This document shows positions 46,822-57,703 of a DNA stretch of 64,000 nt, in pieces. The stretch covers positions 481,207 to 545,206 of the forward strand of contig VJWN01000016.1 in NCBI GenBank assembly GCA_007644065.1, written 5' to 3'. The DNA is from Margaritispora aquatica. Its lineage: Eukaryota > Ascomycota > Leotiomycetes > Helotiales > Discinellaceae. The position numbers and the translations under genes were made by a program. Each line of letters opens with the position of its first letter. The first letter of the stretch is position 1. The notes beneath the pieces were generated by a model that did not search any database, had not been told where the DNA came from, and was given only the letters and a program-made list of their open reading frames with translations.

Positions 46822-49543
46822 GGCGTTTCGTCGCACTACTCCATGAGCATCAATCCGCCACAGATGCCACGGATGCCAGTGTCGTATGCGAACAAGGGTT
46901 GTTCCCCGATGGTCGAGCATGAAGCTATTTACATCATTGATCGGAGTTAAACCGGGGAAGTGGCGCTTAGGTATGTTTAGCGCTGCATTGCGGCTACCAA
47001 CAATACTTTTTTTTTTACCTCACTTCAATGGCCCAAACTATATACATTGTCGGACATTAAGTATATTTTGTCTTTTTGCTGATGGATTATTACTTGTCAA
47101 GGAGCACATATTCACCTTTCTTTTGAAGCCAGCTTTATCACCAGAAATAGTCTTAATTGTAGACAATGAAAGAGAACCTTAGCTAAATGACTTACCTGCT
47201 AATTCATGGAGCAATATATATGGTGGGATGTCCTGATTTTAGTTGTCTGCAGCTTCATATTCTATACTTGTGGTAATTTCTTTCTGTTTGCAAGCAAATC
47301 ACCTCTAACTAGAGCCGCTTTGAATCTAGGTGCGTAGACTGTCAGCCCTAGGCTCAGACATTCATGACCAAAGCCGTTAACCATAGTAGGTTGGCTTTAT
47401 TGACCTTTTTCGATTCCTGTTTAAAATGCTGGACGAGTCTCAATTCCTCAATGCGGCCTTTCAGAAGCCGTCAAGGATACCAGCAGATCAGCAAAGCTTT
47501 ACACCGGGCAATATTTCAAAACAGACACCAATGACTGATGTACTGAGAGACTCAACGCCCAATGGTTGATTCAAAACACGCTTTGGAGGTCCAGCTGGTC
47601 TCTAGTCGACTCTTAGCATGGCAGTTTTGCGGAGTCAAAATATCTCAGCCGACCGATATCACAGCCAGCTATGCATTCAAAAGTGGCTTCGAATTCCTTT
47701 TTGCAGGCAGCGCCGGTGCGGAAACCGTCGGCAACTCATCTGAATGCGGCCATGAAGGAGGCTCTTTTTTCAGCCTCCCTCTGCCTTCAGTCACTATACA
47801 CGATGAATGGTTCTCCTGCTATAAGTGTTCGAGAGTCCTCGCAATATCCTGCTTCTTCTGCCTCAAGGTCCCATCAGACTTTAGCACCAATTTTGTCTTC
47901 AAGTAATATCAAAGTGCAAAAGTATGTTTTCTCTCTCTCATTATGTCGAACATGCCTCTTAATAAAGTAATATTTAAGATTGCGATAATCGGACAGAGTT
48001 ATCTTCCTTGGCTTCACATGAGAACTCCAATCAATAATATTCCAACTGACTAAGGATAGGATTCGAAATATACTTCTTCATATGATTTACAAGTCAAAGT
48101 CTTGGCCACACTCCTGGTAATGAAAGGTCCTGTTGAAAGGCTTTCGCCTGCTCCAATTTCGACAGGTCCTTGTCATGACAGACACAGCAGCTACATTGAA
48201 GGATACCACATACTTTTTGCGCAATGCCATCACTTATGATGTAACATCGGCCAAAGACAACTGCCTCTACCTGAATCACATGTCAAATCAGACTATGTCA
48301 TGTGATACACATTCTTCTACCTAAGGTACCTGGGTAGTCAAGCCCAGAGGTAGGTACCTATGTTTATCTTATTTTCTTCCAATAGAGAAAGAATCCTGGA
48401 ATATCTTATATTCTTCGGTTTGGATACAACTAAGTATCTTCATCTTCCTTCAAACTTGGGTTTCCTGTTCTCTAAATCTAACTTACACAGATTGTTACCA
48501 GGAGCCCATTCTCTCACGCCAATCATTCAAAAGCAACTAACTCTAGAAGCACTTGCTAGAGAGACTGTGCCACCTTCCACCTGCTGATGTTTCTTCGTCT
48601 TTGTTCGGCGTACAGATTTTACCCTCACAACATTCACTTGGCTTCTTGCAAGGCGTAATCCTCCATACCAGAATGAGATGCGTTGGGAAGCCTGTTTCAC
48701 TTCTCGAGTTCTCACTCCTAACGCCCAAGGTATAGCTTGAGCTAGCCCCAAGCTCAAGTGTTTGTTGCTGGTCCATGCAGCCTTACCGAGCTACATTGCG
48801 TACACCGAAAAAATGAGGCTGAAGGTGGAGCCGAGGAGGCGTTTTGCCCGATGCGAACAGCGACTTCGCTGTACATGAAGGCCTCCAATATTTCTGGCTT
48901 TTGAAATGACTCTTAGCTCATACATCTTTGAAAATGCGCGACCCACTAGAGCTCTCTGAATTCTAGGGCACCTGGGTTCATTGCAGTCCGCCGGCCGTCC
49001 TTTAACAGATTTGTTCACCGTTCAGTGCCAAGAAGCATTCAGTATTTTAGACTATCATACGAATCATTACGAAATAGCCTTTTAGGAAGCCCTCCATTCT
49101 AGTTCATAGCTTGCTGGGTCTTTGTGCTCGACACCGAGGAAATCTTAATACCACCATATTGCACATCCGTATTATGTTACCGAATGAAGCTATCCACAAT
49201 CTTCAACCTCAAGATGACAATTCAATCTAAATTGCTAAGCATGGGCAGTCTTGACATAGGGCGTTCACCGATAAATCTTGGGCTTCCTGGAGCGTTTCGC
49301 TGGTTGACACTGCCACCAAGGTAGGTCCACAAGAGTAAGTGAAAGAAGTTATATACTCGAGCGAACTCCTACTATGTCTCATTTTCATCACATCAACAGC
49401 ATCATTATCATCTCCATCATCTGAGAGTTCAAACCTCCGAGCACATCTCTCAAACTCAGCTTAGACTCTCAGTCTTGTCTCATCTACAATACCATCTATC
49501 TTGTCATCGCAAACTATCCAATTTCCAAGCCAACGTCGCAAAC
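46822..49543. other. gene-free interval
   Basis: About 2.7 kb of promoter and unassigned DNA. A GGTACC-rich patch lies at 48324-48362. Short frames (47562-47970, 48527-48776) have no motif. Confidence 0.5.
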
Positions 49544-49792
49544 ATGTCCGGCCAAGCACAAAGATATTTCATTGAGGAGAAATGGGAATGTCACATGTGT
49601 CCCGAATTGACCTCAGCTGGCATGGATGTCGCCGCCTCGCCGTCTTGTCCTGAGTGTGGGCATTATATCTGTGGCGATTGCAAGGTGCAACAAGTCAAGA
49701 GGAGGATCGTCGAGAAGATCATCAAACACTCTACATCTGGGAGACATGGCCACTCGCATGGTGGTGGTTCTTCGAGTCGTACACGCTACTAG
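49544..49792 (+). CDS. small W-C-C/CP-C/H-C-C zinc-knuckle protein, 82 aa
   Basis: Third member of the family in this window. A short head (MSGQAQRYFIEEK) leads into WECHMC, 15 residues, CPECGHYICGDC, then a basic helix (KVQQVKRRIVEKIIKHS) and a His/Gly/Ser-rich tail (RHGHSHGGGSSSRTRY). Single exon. The ATG at 49544 (AACATGTCC) is preferred to the longer in-frame reading from 49475, since the leader is C/T-rich like a 5' UTR. The His-rich tail could also bind metal. The function is unknown; there is no signal peptide or TM. Confidence 0.75.
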   Translation: MSGQAQRYFIEEKWECHMCPELTSAGMDVAASPSCPECGHYICGDCKVQQVKRRIVEKIIKHSTSGRHGHSHGGGSSSRTRY

Positions 49793-50412
49793 GGGGTTGT
49801 ATTGTCGTCTTGTGTTTGATGCTGGACATTGGATATTGACTCGTGGTTCTTTGGAAGTCATTGGGGTGATATGGATGACATGGTCGGAGACAGTGAAGTT
49901 TCTGGTGTTTCAGTGGAGAATTTTGGATTGAAGTCATGTTCGGGGAGGGTATCGGGATCGTGATGATGGTGGTGATGGTGGTGGTGGTGGTGGTAGCAAA
50001 TGTTTGGGAAACGGCGCAATGCTAGAAGGATGGTCTGAATTCAGCGGCATGGACTTGGGGTATGGTTTGTCAGGAGTCTGGAACTGGTTTAGATTTTACA
50101 CGGCCTTGGTTGTTATTTTTCCCTTATTTTCCTTTGGATGCGGTTTTCAAGATGGACAACAGTTTTTAGTCAACAGTACGATGGATAGCTTAGAAGACGG
50201 TTTACTTTTGTTATCATTTGGTGCATCTTAGGTAGCATGGTATTCGGCGGTTGATGCTGGCATTTGGGTTTGAGTTTGGGTTTGGTAACTTAGAATTAGC
50301 GAATCGAATTTGTTTTGGTACCTCGAGTTTGATACCTACCACTGTGGATTTTTAAATAGGAAGGTATATGAAGTCTTTTCTGCCTCAATCTCACCATTCG
50401 ATAATGTCTCCT

Positions 50413-50439
50413 CTCACTAGTGAGTTCTCACTGGTGAGA
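50413..50439. repeat. two adjacent short inverted repeats
   Basis: CTCACTAGTGAG (50413-50424) is a perfect 12 bp palindrome. It is followed two bases later by TCTCAC-TG-GTGAGA (50426-50439). Both share the CTCACT/GTGAG half-site, giving four related half-sites in 27 bp. Confidence 0.7.
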
Positions 50440-51488
50440 CTAAGTCCAGAAGTATATTTTTCGCTTGCAAATATCACGCTAGGTTCTCAATACCAATCGT
50501 GGCATGCCCTCAAACTTCTCACTTTGAACTCTGCATTCTGCACTCCGATATTGGAGCTCCAAAGGTCTGAGATTAACAGAAGTACTTTATTTATTAAAAG
50601 ACATAAAGATCTTGCAACAATATGATACACTATCTATGCACATAGCTCACCAATTCGTGCCGACTGCTCGATGTCTCATGTGTCGTTCACTCCAACATGC
50701 AAGATCTTACCACATCCTTGCATGGAAACGGTTACGGGTTCCTGTCAAAAACAATGCTTCCGTTCGGGTTCAGGCGTTCAGCGGGAGACTGGAAACTCGA
50801 GACTCGAAACTCGCGACCGGAGCGTTGGCTGCTTCGTGCTCCTTCCGGCATAGTTCATGTGGATGCCCATAGTGTTCGAAACAGTCTTGATTGGCAGGAG
50901 GAGGAGAGCATTGTCTCTCTGTTGAGGATGTCTCGTGTCGTTGCTGATGGATATGCGCATACCTACCCATCTTTTGCATGCTTTGCATAGCAACAGATAT
51001 GCAGAGACCGGGACTGGATTGGGGAATTTGTTTCAGCGGACCTGGAGCGCATTGATGTGGGTAAATTGAGCGTTGTTTGGGCATCACCAGACGGAAAAGG
51101 TGGGAAAATTCTGAACAAAAGATGACGCGAGTGCCGGCCGGTACGAGAGCTTGCCGTGATGATTCTTTCGTCGTTGTGCAGATATTCTTGTCCAGAGGAA
51201 TTCGGTGGGTTTGGTTGATTGACGTTGTGAATGGAGGGAGGTAGGTCACTAATTATGGTCTTCCCCCCTCCCACCCCAAGAGGCCGCAAAATAGGTCACT
51301 TCTACAGTGTTCATCACCTATCATTTGGTCGCTAGATTCACTAAACCTGATCTATTTTCAGGGTTCAGCCCACTATTCCACAACCTACTTACCTATCATC
51401 CACTACCCAAGGTACCTATCCCACTAGCGCCCATTCTTTGCCTCTACCCTTCTTCCCTGACCACACACACACACCTCACAAGGCTCAC

Positions 51489-51515
51489 CACCTCCACCTC
51501 CACCTCCACCTCCAC
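51489..51515. repeat. short (ACCTCC)n run
   Basis: About four units of CACCTC/CCTCCA in the C/T-rich leader before the sensor gene. Its pyrimidine bias is typical of fungal 5' leaders. Borders are approximate. Confidence 0.75.
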
Positions 51516-51880
51516 TCCACTGTCACCCCGATTTCTCATTTTTCCAATCTCCATTCTCGTACACAGTTACACAGTCTGACGATCCATCTGCAGTGAACAT
51601 TTTGTTCCATTCCTCTCGTTTGAGACCGATTCCGCACTTCTTCTTCTCCTCCTCTTCAACCTCAACCTCAACTTCACCTTCAATACTGTCGTTCACGAAA
51701 TACCGTTTCAAATCCCTCCCCTTTTCGAAACTTCGCTCTTCGCCACATAAACAACAATCTAAGGACCCGCAATCAATCGCTGACAAACGACCGAACCCAG
51801 TCTTTTTTGACCTTTGAATACGAAGTGGTTGCCCATTCTTTCCTTTCGTCACTGAGAACCCTTCGACACAACTCATCAAC

Positions 51881-52714
51881 ATGTTTTCGCGACCTATTCA
51901 CGTCCTGTCGCTGCTGGCATTATGCCTTGCTCTCGTGCAAGCTGGATGGTTGGATGCAAATATATTTGGCCGACAAGATAGCTCCATAGATGCCGGTGCT
52001 GCTGCTGCAACGACGACAACGACACCCAGATCGTCTACTCCAAGCCCATCAGTATCAAGCACTCCAGTGTCGTCCTCAGTCATCGTTCCTAGCTCTTCCG
52101 TTTCAGTAGCACCAACGGTTCCTTCTACGAGTGTCAGCATCACACCTACGACTTCAGCATCCTCTACTCCACCTCCGTCGATCTCTTCCGTGCCTTCTTC
52201 ATCATCATCATCTGTTTCCACCAAGCAGCAACAGACAACTAGCACCCCTACGAGTCAGACCACCAAGGCCCCAGACAGCAGCACCACCAGCGTCTACTCC
52301 ACAACATCCGTGAGCGTTGTTTTAGTCACAAATGTCATGACTGTAGGTGGAAGTTTGACAACCTCGGTTTCGTCATCGACATCTACAACGGTAACTGTAG
52401 CTACAACTGTTGCGTCACTCAACTCAGATGGCACAACCTCATCCGGAATGTCGTCCAAGACAAAGGCGACTGTGATTGGTGTCGTGGTTGGAATTGGAGG
52501 AGCTATCATACTGGGAGGTCTATTGATTGTGGCATGGAGGATTTGGGGACGCAAGAAGAACGATGATGATAATGATGGATTGATGGGATTCCGTACCGGA
52601 AGTGGACACGAGAAGAAGGACAGCGAAGGAAACCCAGTGGCACCCAACCCATTCCAGAGCACCTTGGAAAACTACCACAACCCAGCACGAGTCAACGCAT
52701 CTTCGAACTTCTAG
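51881..52714 (+). CDS. Mid2/Wsc-like Ser/Thr-rich single-pass cell-surface protein
   Basis: Likely cell-wall stress sensor or wall-linked mannoprotein that would signal via Rho1. Single exon, 277 aa. Seen: signal peptide (1-22, LSLLALCLALVQA); a Ser/Thr/Pro-rich ectodomain (about 40-190) that would be heavily O-mannosylated; one TM helix (about 195-219, VIGVVVGIGGAIILGGLLIV) preceded by SSKTKA; a charged cytosolic tail (RKKNDDDNDGL) ending in a NPFQSTLENYHNPA segment of the kind seen in fungal Mid2-like proteins. There is no WSC cysteine domain, so it is closer to Mid2/Mtl1 type. The long C/T-rich leader fits a well-expressed fungal gene. A partner, the Rho1 GEF, is 44 kb away; no linkage is implied. 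Confidence 0.85.
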   Translation: MFSRPIHVLSLLALCLALVQAGWLDANIFGRQDSSIDAGAAAATTTTTPRSSTPSPSVSSTPVSSSVIVPSSSVSVAPTVPSTSVSITPTTSASSTPPPSISSVPSSSSSSVSTKQQQTTSTPTSQTTKAPDSSTTSVYSTTSVSVVLVTNVMTVGGSLTTSVSSSTSTTVTVATTVASLNSDGTTSSGMSSKTKATVIGVVVGIGGAIILGGLLIVAWRIWGRKKNDDDNDGLMGFRTGSGHEKKDSEGNPVAPNPFQSTLENYHNPARVNASSNF

Positions 52715-53473
52715 ACCGTTACAAATTGAGAATTGGAAGAGCACATTTGATTTCTTTTGTGGTTATTCAGCGATCATATTACCATTGCCCGTCGCTTGGT
52801 TGGAGATAGAGATATTGCATTAGGGTGTTCATAATGCTAGAGCGAATCGATGTATCGATGCATGCGACTTTTCTTTCCCTGACGATATGCTACAATACCC
52901 TTGCCGCGAAAGCAAGCTTTTTTTTTTGTCTTTTTATTGTAACTTAATACCAAATAGAGAGTGCTAGATAGAGGTGCTCGGGGATGTATGGAGTAGAATG
53001 GAGTTGTTATGATGAGTATTGTTTTTGATGGACAAGATGGGGTTTTTTTGTTTGATGTAGAGTTGTTATCCAGAGTTCGAACGAAATTCTTTGGTAGAAG
53101 TTGTCGAATTTTTATTTGCACCCATTAGCGCAAAACCCCCTTTCAATTTATCTTGCACATCAAAGTTGATGTCCAAAGTCTTTGTGACTTATGTTCAGAT
53201 GACAGACGGCGGAAAGATCTCTCTGATCTCATCTCCACATTGCCAATCTTGGTGTTCTCACGGTCTGAGGACTGTTTCATGGCCACCCCTTACGTGTTTC
53301 ATGATGCCGCTCCTCCACAATGATTTAGACTTCACGACCTGCATCTTGAATTCCATCCCATTACTTTTTCTTGGTTCAATTGAATTTGCGCGACTGTTGT
53401 TACTTTCTCTGCGCTTCTAGAAAGTTTATCATACCAACGACTACTCACGAATACTGAAGCGCAATACAGCAGG
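52715..53473. other. intergenic spacer
   Basis: About 0.76 kb between the sensor and the secreted Ala/Thr-rich gene. It holds a T-rich tract near 52920 and no gene. Confidence 0.5.
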
Positions 53474-54496
53474 ATGAGGTCAATAATTACAGGCGGAGGA
53501 GGGGTACTGGTCTTGGGAATGTACTTGGGAGGAGCCATGGCCGGTATGGGCGCAGATGGGGGGTTCGACGCAGATAGGATGGTGATGCACTTGCCAATTC
53601 CACACTTCTTACGAGCAAGAGCGACGACCAATTCTTTATTTGTATGTGCCCCTCCTCGCTTTGGAAATACGCTGGCATAATTCTAACGCATGCATCAGGC
53701 CTTCTCTGGAGCTCTGGGTGGTATTGAATGCGAACCTGTTACTGCGACTGGCGATTCGTCCAGACCATTCTCGTGCAATGGCAATACGTTCACGACCTTC
53801 ACGGATGCGGCGAAGAGGAGTTGCGATGATCAGAATACGGCGTGTTCGGATCTCGCGAATGACGAGAAGAAGAATACTGCGGGCTTGACGGTTAATCAGT
53901 GCAGTGCGCAGAGGTGTGAGTGCTGTCTTTCTTCTGTTATACCATTGCAAGATATGAAATGGTCATAGGAGGGAATCGCACACAGTGACAGCAATATCAA
54001 CTTCTCTTTCAAACAGACGTACTGACCTTCCTCTCTTACAGCTACCTGCGTCTCCGCCGCCTCAGCAGGACCCCAATCCGCGGCCGCCCAAACCAAAACC
54101 TCCTCGACCACAACCTCCACGACATCCACCACTCCCCCGCCCGCAGCAGTAACGACGACCACCACGCCCGCAGCCGCGGCCCCTGTGCAAGTCAGCACCA
54201 CGCCTCAGGCCGTCCAGCCACAGACAACGACCACGCAGCAGGCCGCCGCACCCGTGGTGGTAGTGAGCTCGACTCCGCAGGCCGCTGCGCCGGTCCAGGT
54301 GACTACGAGTGCCGTCGTGGTGCAGCAGCCGAGTAGCGTGGTCGTGGTCGTGCCGTCGCAGAGTGTGGGCGGGGATCGTGGCAGTGGTGCTGGTGTGAAT
54401 GGAGGGGCGGCCGGGAGCGTGTTGGCGAGTATCCCGAGTCCGAGCGCGACGTTGCATAGTAGTGATGAGGATTTCTTTTATTTCTGTGATCCGTGA
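53474..54496 (+). CDS. putative secreted Ala/Thr/Pro-rich protein with a small Cys domain
   Basis: Three exons (53474-53641, 53699-53915, 54042-54496) join in phase to 279 aa. The N-terminus (MRSIITGGGGVLVLGMYLGG) is hydrophobic and could be a signal peptide, though glycine-rich for one. The middle (about 57-135) has a domain with IECEPVTATGDSSRPFSCNG, then KRSCDDQNTACSDLAND and QCSAQRSTC. This six-or-more-cysteine pattern is one I recall in fungal secreted proteins of unknown function. The C-terminal half is low-complexity (TTTTTPAAAAPVQVSTTP; TTTQQAAAPVVVVSSTPQAA), a likely O-glycosylated wall-spanning stalk. It ends SDEDFFYFCDP with no clear GPI signal. The role is probably cell-wall or extracellular, by composition only. 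Confidence 0.75.
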
Positions 54497-54780
54497 GTTG
54501 GCTGTCGAGGACGAGATGGGATGGTCTGGATTAGATTGGATTTTGGGGGGAAATGAACTATTGCTATGGCGTTTTGGGATGGAGAGATGGAGTGAGTGAG
54601 TGAGTGTCGATTCGAGGAGCGTGGTTTGGACTGGATTCGATTGGAGTACCCGGGAGTAGGATTATGACAGGACAACCACATTATGTTGGAACGAAGCTTG
54701 GGAAATGCGGAAGCAGCACAAGATTGCACGAAGACGAAGTTTATGGAGCAAAGCGCACGTCGGACGGTTGGATAATACCC

Positions 54781-54816
54781 TTCTGAGATTAATCTCAGAA
54801 GCACATATGCATATGT
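54781..54816. repeat. two adjacent perfect palindromes (20 bp and 14 bp)
   Basis: TTCTGAGATTAATCTCAGAA (54781-54800) equals its own reverse complement. Two bases later ACATATGCATATGT (54803-54816) does as well. They lie 285 bp past the stop of the secreted Ala/Thr-rich gene. Confidence 0.95.
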
Positions 54817-55518
54817 ATCATGTATCAATACCAACACCATGACTGCTCATGGACAGGACAGGATAAATGATGGTGTTCCATTGCAGATAATTTTTACGGT
54901 ATTCAAAATGCAAGAAGTATTATATTACATGAGACCGAACTTCTTGGTCTTGAGCTTGAGCTTTGGATTTTTTGATGTTTGCTGTTCTGAGGTGAACGTG
55001 AAATCGGTAAGCGACGACTAGTAACCTCATCAAAAGAAGAAAAAAGTGTGTCTTGCGGGCGAGCGTCAGTTGTTCATCTGCATTCATCAAGACGGGAGGC
55101 ACTGAGGTTCTCAAGAAGTCTGAAGATGCATATAAAACCAGACCACAACCAATGGAATCCAATATCGACGTCCCTTCCCTGAGTTTGCATAGTCTCTATA
55201 GGAAAAAGATTCGTTTTTGGGGCCGTTTTATGGCTAACGACCAAACTGACTGCAATTCCTATCACAAAGAGGAGATGAGAGTGTGTCTTCGAATCGGCTA
55301 AATTTTATATTTCTTCCCTACTTTTGATATACAAGTTCCGACTTTTGGAGAGCCCCAAGCATGAAGGCACAATCAAGTTCTCGCGCTTGGCGCTTAGCAT
55401 TTGACTCGCCTCACCTCTGCCGGTTGTTCTGCATCATGTTCCCGCACCAACAAACCAGTGGACCAGCGGCGGAAGTCTACCCGCTTAAGGAGGCTGTGCA
55501 AGTGCAAGTGCATAAACT

Positions 55519-55532
55519 GTAAGGTACCTTAC
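55519..55532. repeat. 14 bp GGTACC-centred palindrome
   Basis: GTAAGGTACCTTAC is a perfect palindrome. Related AAGGTACC/GGTACCT sites occur at several other intergenic places in the window. Confidence 0.9.
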
Positions 55533-55580
55533 TTTAATCACTCACATATCTAACGCTCCCCATCCCTATCATACCTATCA

Positions 55581-55602
55581 GTCAATCAATCAATCAATCA
55601 GA
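55581..55602. repeat. short (TCAA)n tetranucleotide run
   Basis: About five units of TCAA/CAAT in the intergenic DNA before the gene at 56214. Confidence 0.85.
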
Positions 55603-56213
55603 TCGACCAAGCGTGATTTCTCCTGGGTGCTTGTCTTTCACCACGAGATCTTGCACCGGGTAAATGTGCCAAAGTCACCAGTTCGTGGGCTGCGCCTCCA
55701 CGCGATGGTTGATTTGGGTCGCTTGTGGTACGTTCTTTGGTTTTCTGGGTCGGAGGGCCCCAACTGCGCTGCTGCCTGGTTGTGTTTGGTGAGATGGTGC
55801 TTGGGTGTGGGGTAAAAGAGATTCGGTCGTGCGCGCTGGGAGATTTGGTTGTGTGAGTGTGAGTGTGAGGAGGGCGAGAAAAAGTTGAATAGGGACATAC
55901 GACGTGCAGTGTGCAGTGGTGCAGGTGAGAGGTGAGGCTACCTAAGAACGAGGGAGGAAGATGGACCGTGACGACGATAAGACGGACTATTTGAAATGAC
56001 GGCGAGGAGATGTATAAGAGACTACTACGTCTAATTCTTTGAAGTTATTGTCATTACTAGATAGCCTCAATCTCAACACCTCGCTTAATTCGCTCTCTCA
56101 TCCAGATTTCCATCTCCAAAACCCAGTTCCGCATCACTCACTCACCACCTCCATCCACCGAATATCTCGTAGAGCGCACCGTCTCTCTGCTTCCGGTACG
56201 GAACATCGTCAGA

Positions 56214-57703
56214 ATGAGCAGCTCTAGATTCAAAGACATGCTCATGTTCAATTCGAGCGGCAAAGAAAGCGGGTATTTGCAGCAAGTGCCCGAGGTCAAG
56301 AAGGCACCGCTGCCAGCACCTGTCATGGCTGACGCCGAGGGACCAACGGTGGCGAGTATCGCCATGACGAAACCGGCTGCTATTATTCCTAAGTTGGTAC
56401 CTGGGGAGTCAAGTAAGTGGTGTCTTGTTTCTTTGTGAATGTGCTTTGGTCTGGGTTTGGATCCGAATTGAATTTGGAATGGATATTGGTTCCACGCGCG
56501 ATTTTAGCGAGCTGAGCTAACCTTGAGGTGTTTAGTGTTTCCTGCGTTAGTTTTCCTATTCTGATAGGAAGCAGCTGAGAATAACTGACTGTTTAGCGAA
56601 ACGGTCTTATACAAGGAATCATTTCGCGACATTGTCATCGCGCCTCTCTACGATTCATCGCTCATCCGTCCCGCACCAACATTCTGTACCTGTCCCCCAT
56701 CCCTTCTACTTACTACTACACTAACAAAACATACCCCAGATCTCGCCGTCGGCTTCAACTCCGTGCGCGTTTCCTCCAAGAACTCCACCACCGACGAGAA
56801 CTCCGTGATTCCCCTCGTCCTGCACAGAGGCTACGACAAAACGTACCCGATTCTCGGGTACGTCGACGCAATCGAGACGCACACCACGGGAACGATACTC
56901 AACACCGCTTATGACCCGGATGCGCTCTTCAACACAACCAAGATTGATATTGGTGCTCATCTCACACAGGGATATGCCGAGTTTAAGATCTCGAAGCCGA
57001 GCGAGGCAGATCCCGCGGTCAAGTTCGAACAAGTATTCAGGTGGAAGCAGTGTACTTCTCACCCGGCTGTGTTGTCACTTTGTGCGGATCGACCGTTGCC
57101 CAGGTGTGTTTCTTCGCTCTGTTTACCTCTTCCAGTTCCTTCATACAAGAAGGGGTAGGTAGCTAATTGATTTGCAAAGCCACGACTGGTGTATGCTCGA
57201 CCGTAAAAACGAACGCGGTATGTGTCTCTTCCGTCTCGACGCCGCCGCTCTAGCAGCCGAGAACGCAGCTGCTACAGAGAACAAGAAGGGTTTCTTTGGG
57301 AAGAAGAAGAAGGTTAAGATGGAAGATGGGGAGGTGCTGGCTGTTTTCGTATCGGCAAAACTGCGTTAGTTCCTCCTTTCTATCTTTCTTATACCCATGC
57401 TTATTGGCAACACAAATTTTCATGGCTGAAACTAATGCACCTCTCCAGATTCGAAAATGAACCCAGTCAAGATCGCAGCACGCATTCGCTGGTTGGAGAA
57501 CGATATCTGGACGGAGGAGCTGAAGCTTGCTGCCTTTTTGACTGTCATGACACATGGGGAGAAGAGGTATGTACTATGTCGAGATTCTGATTCTGGGAAC
57601 TGAGTGTTGTGGTTGGGCCGAGATTGTGGAGGTTATTGTTGAAGGATTTTTATGCTAATGTGTTGATTTTAGCCGGCGAGGACCTACTGGTGGAGCTTTC
57701 TGA
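56214..57703 (+). CDS. intracellular protein of unknown function, 298 aa, five exons
   Basis: Not recognised with certainty. Exons 56214-56412, 56740-57103, 57180-57364, 57449-57566 and 57673-57703 join in phase (897 nt). The first intron is long (327 nt). The N-terminus (MSSSRFKDMLMFNSSGKESG) is polar with no signal peptide. The middle has AVGFNSVRVSSKNST, then VLHRGYDKTYPILGYVDAIE and EFKISKPSEADPAVKFEQVF, alternating hydrophobic beta-type sequence ending in WKQC. The next exon holds DWCMLDRKNERGMCLFRLDA with a lysine-rich loop (NKKGFFGKKKKVKMEDGEVL) and VFVSAKLRH. The end is helical (KIAARIRWLENDIWTEELKL). This could be a beta-barrel fold of the tubby or scramblase type, but that is a guess. 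The last exon is just 31 nt and encodes SRRGPTGGAF. Confidence 0.8.

Larger units (their letters stand above)
49793..51880. other. intergenic region
   Basis: About 2.1 kb. A GGT-rich stretch lies at 49960-49996 just after the zinc-knuckle gene, two adjacent inverted repeats at 50413-50439, and an ACCTCC hexamer run at 51489-51515 in the leader of the cell-surface sensor gene. The minus-strand 159-codon frame (50770-51249) has no motif. Confidence 0.45.
54497..56213. other. intergenic region with palindromes
   Basis: About 1.7 kb. It contains two adjacent perfect palindromes (54781-54816), a perfect GGTACC-centred 14 bp palindrome (55519-55532) and a (TCAA)n run near 55581-55602. No gene; the minus-strand frame at 55638-55898 has no motif. 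Confidence 0.5.

Noticed and set aside
51898..52662. Minus-strand frames of 115 and 122 codons inside the Mid2-like gene
   Set aside because: Antisense shadows of Ser/Thr codons (read as Asp/Glu/Val/Gly).
53896..54457. Minus-strand frames rich in Val/Glu/Gly or Arg/Gly/His in the Ala/Thr-rich gene
   Set aside because: Antisense shadow of the low-complexity stalk.
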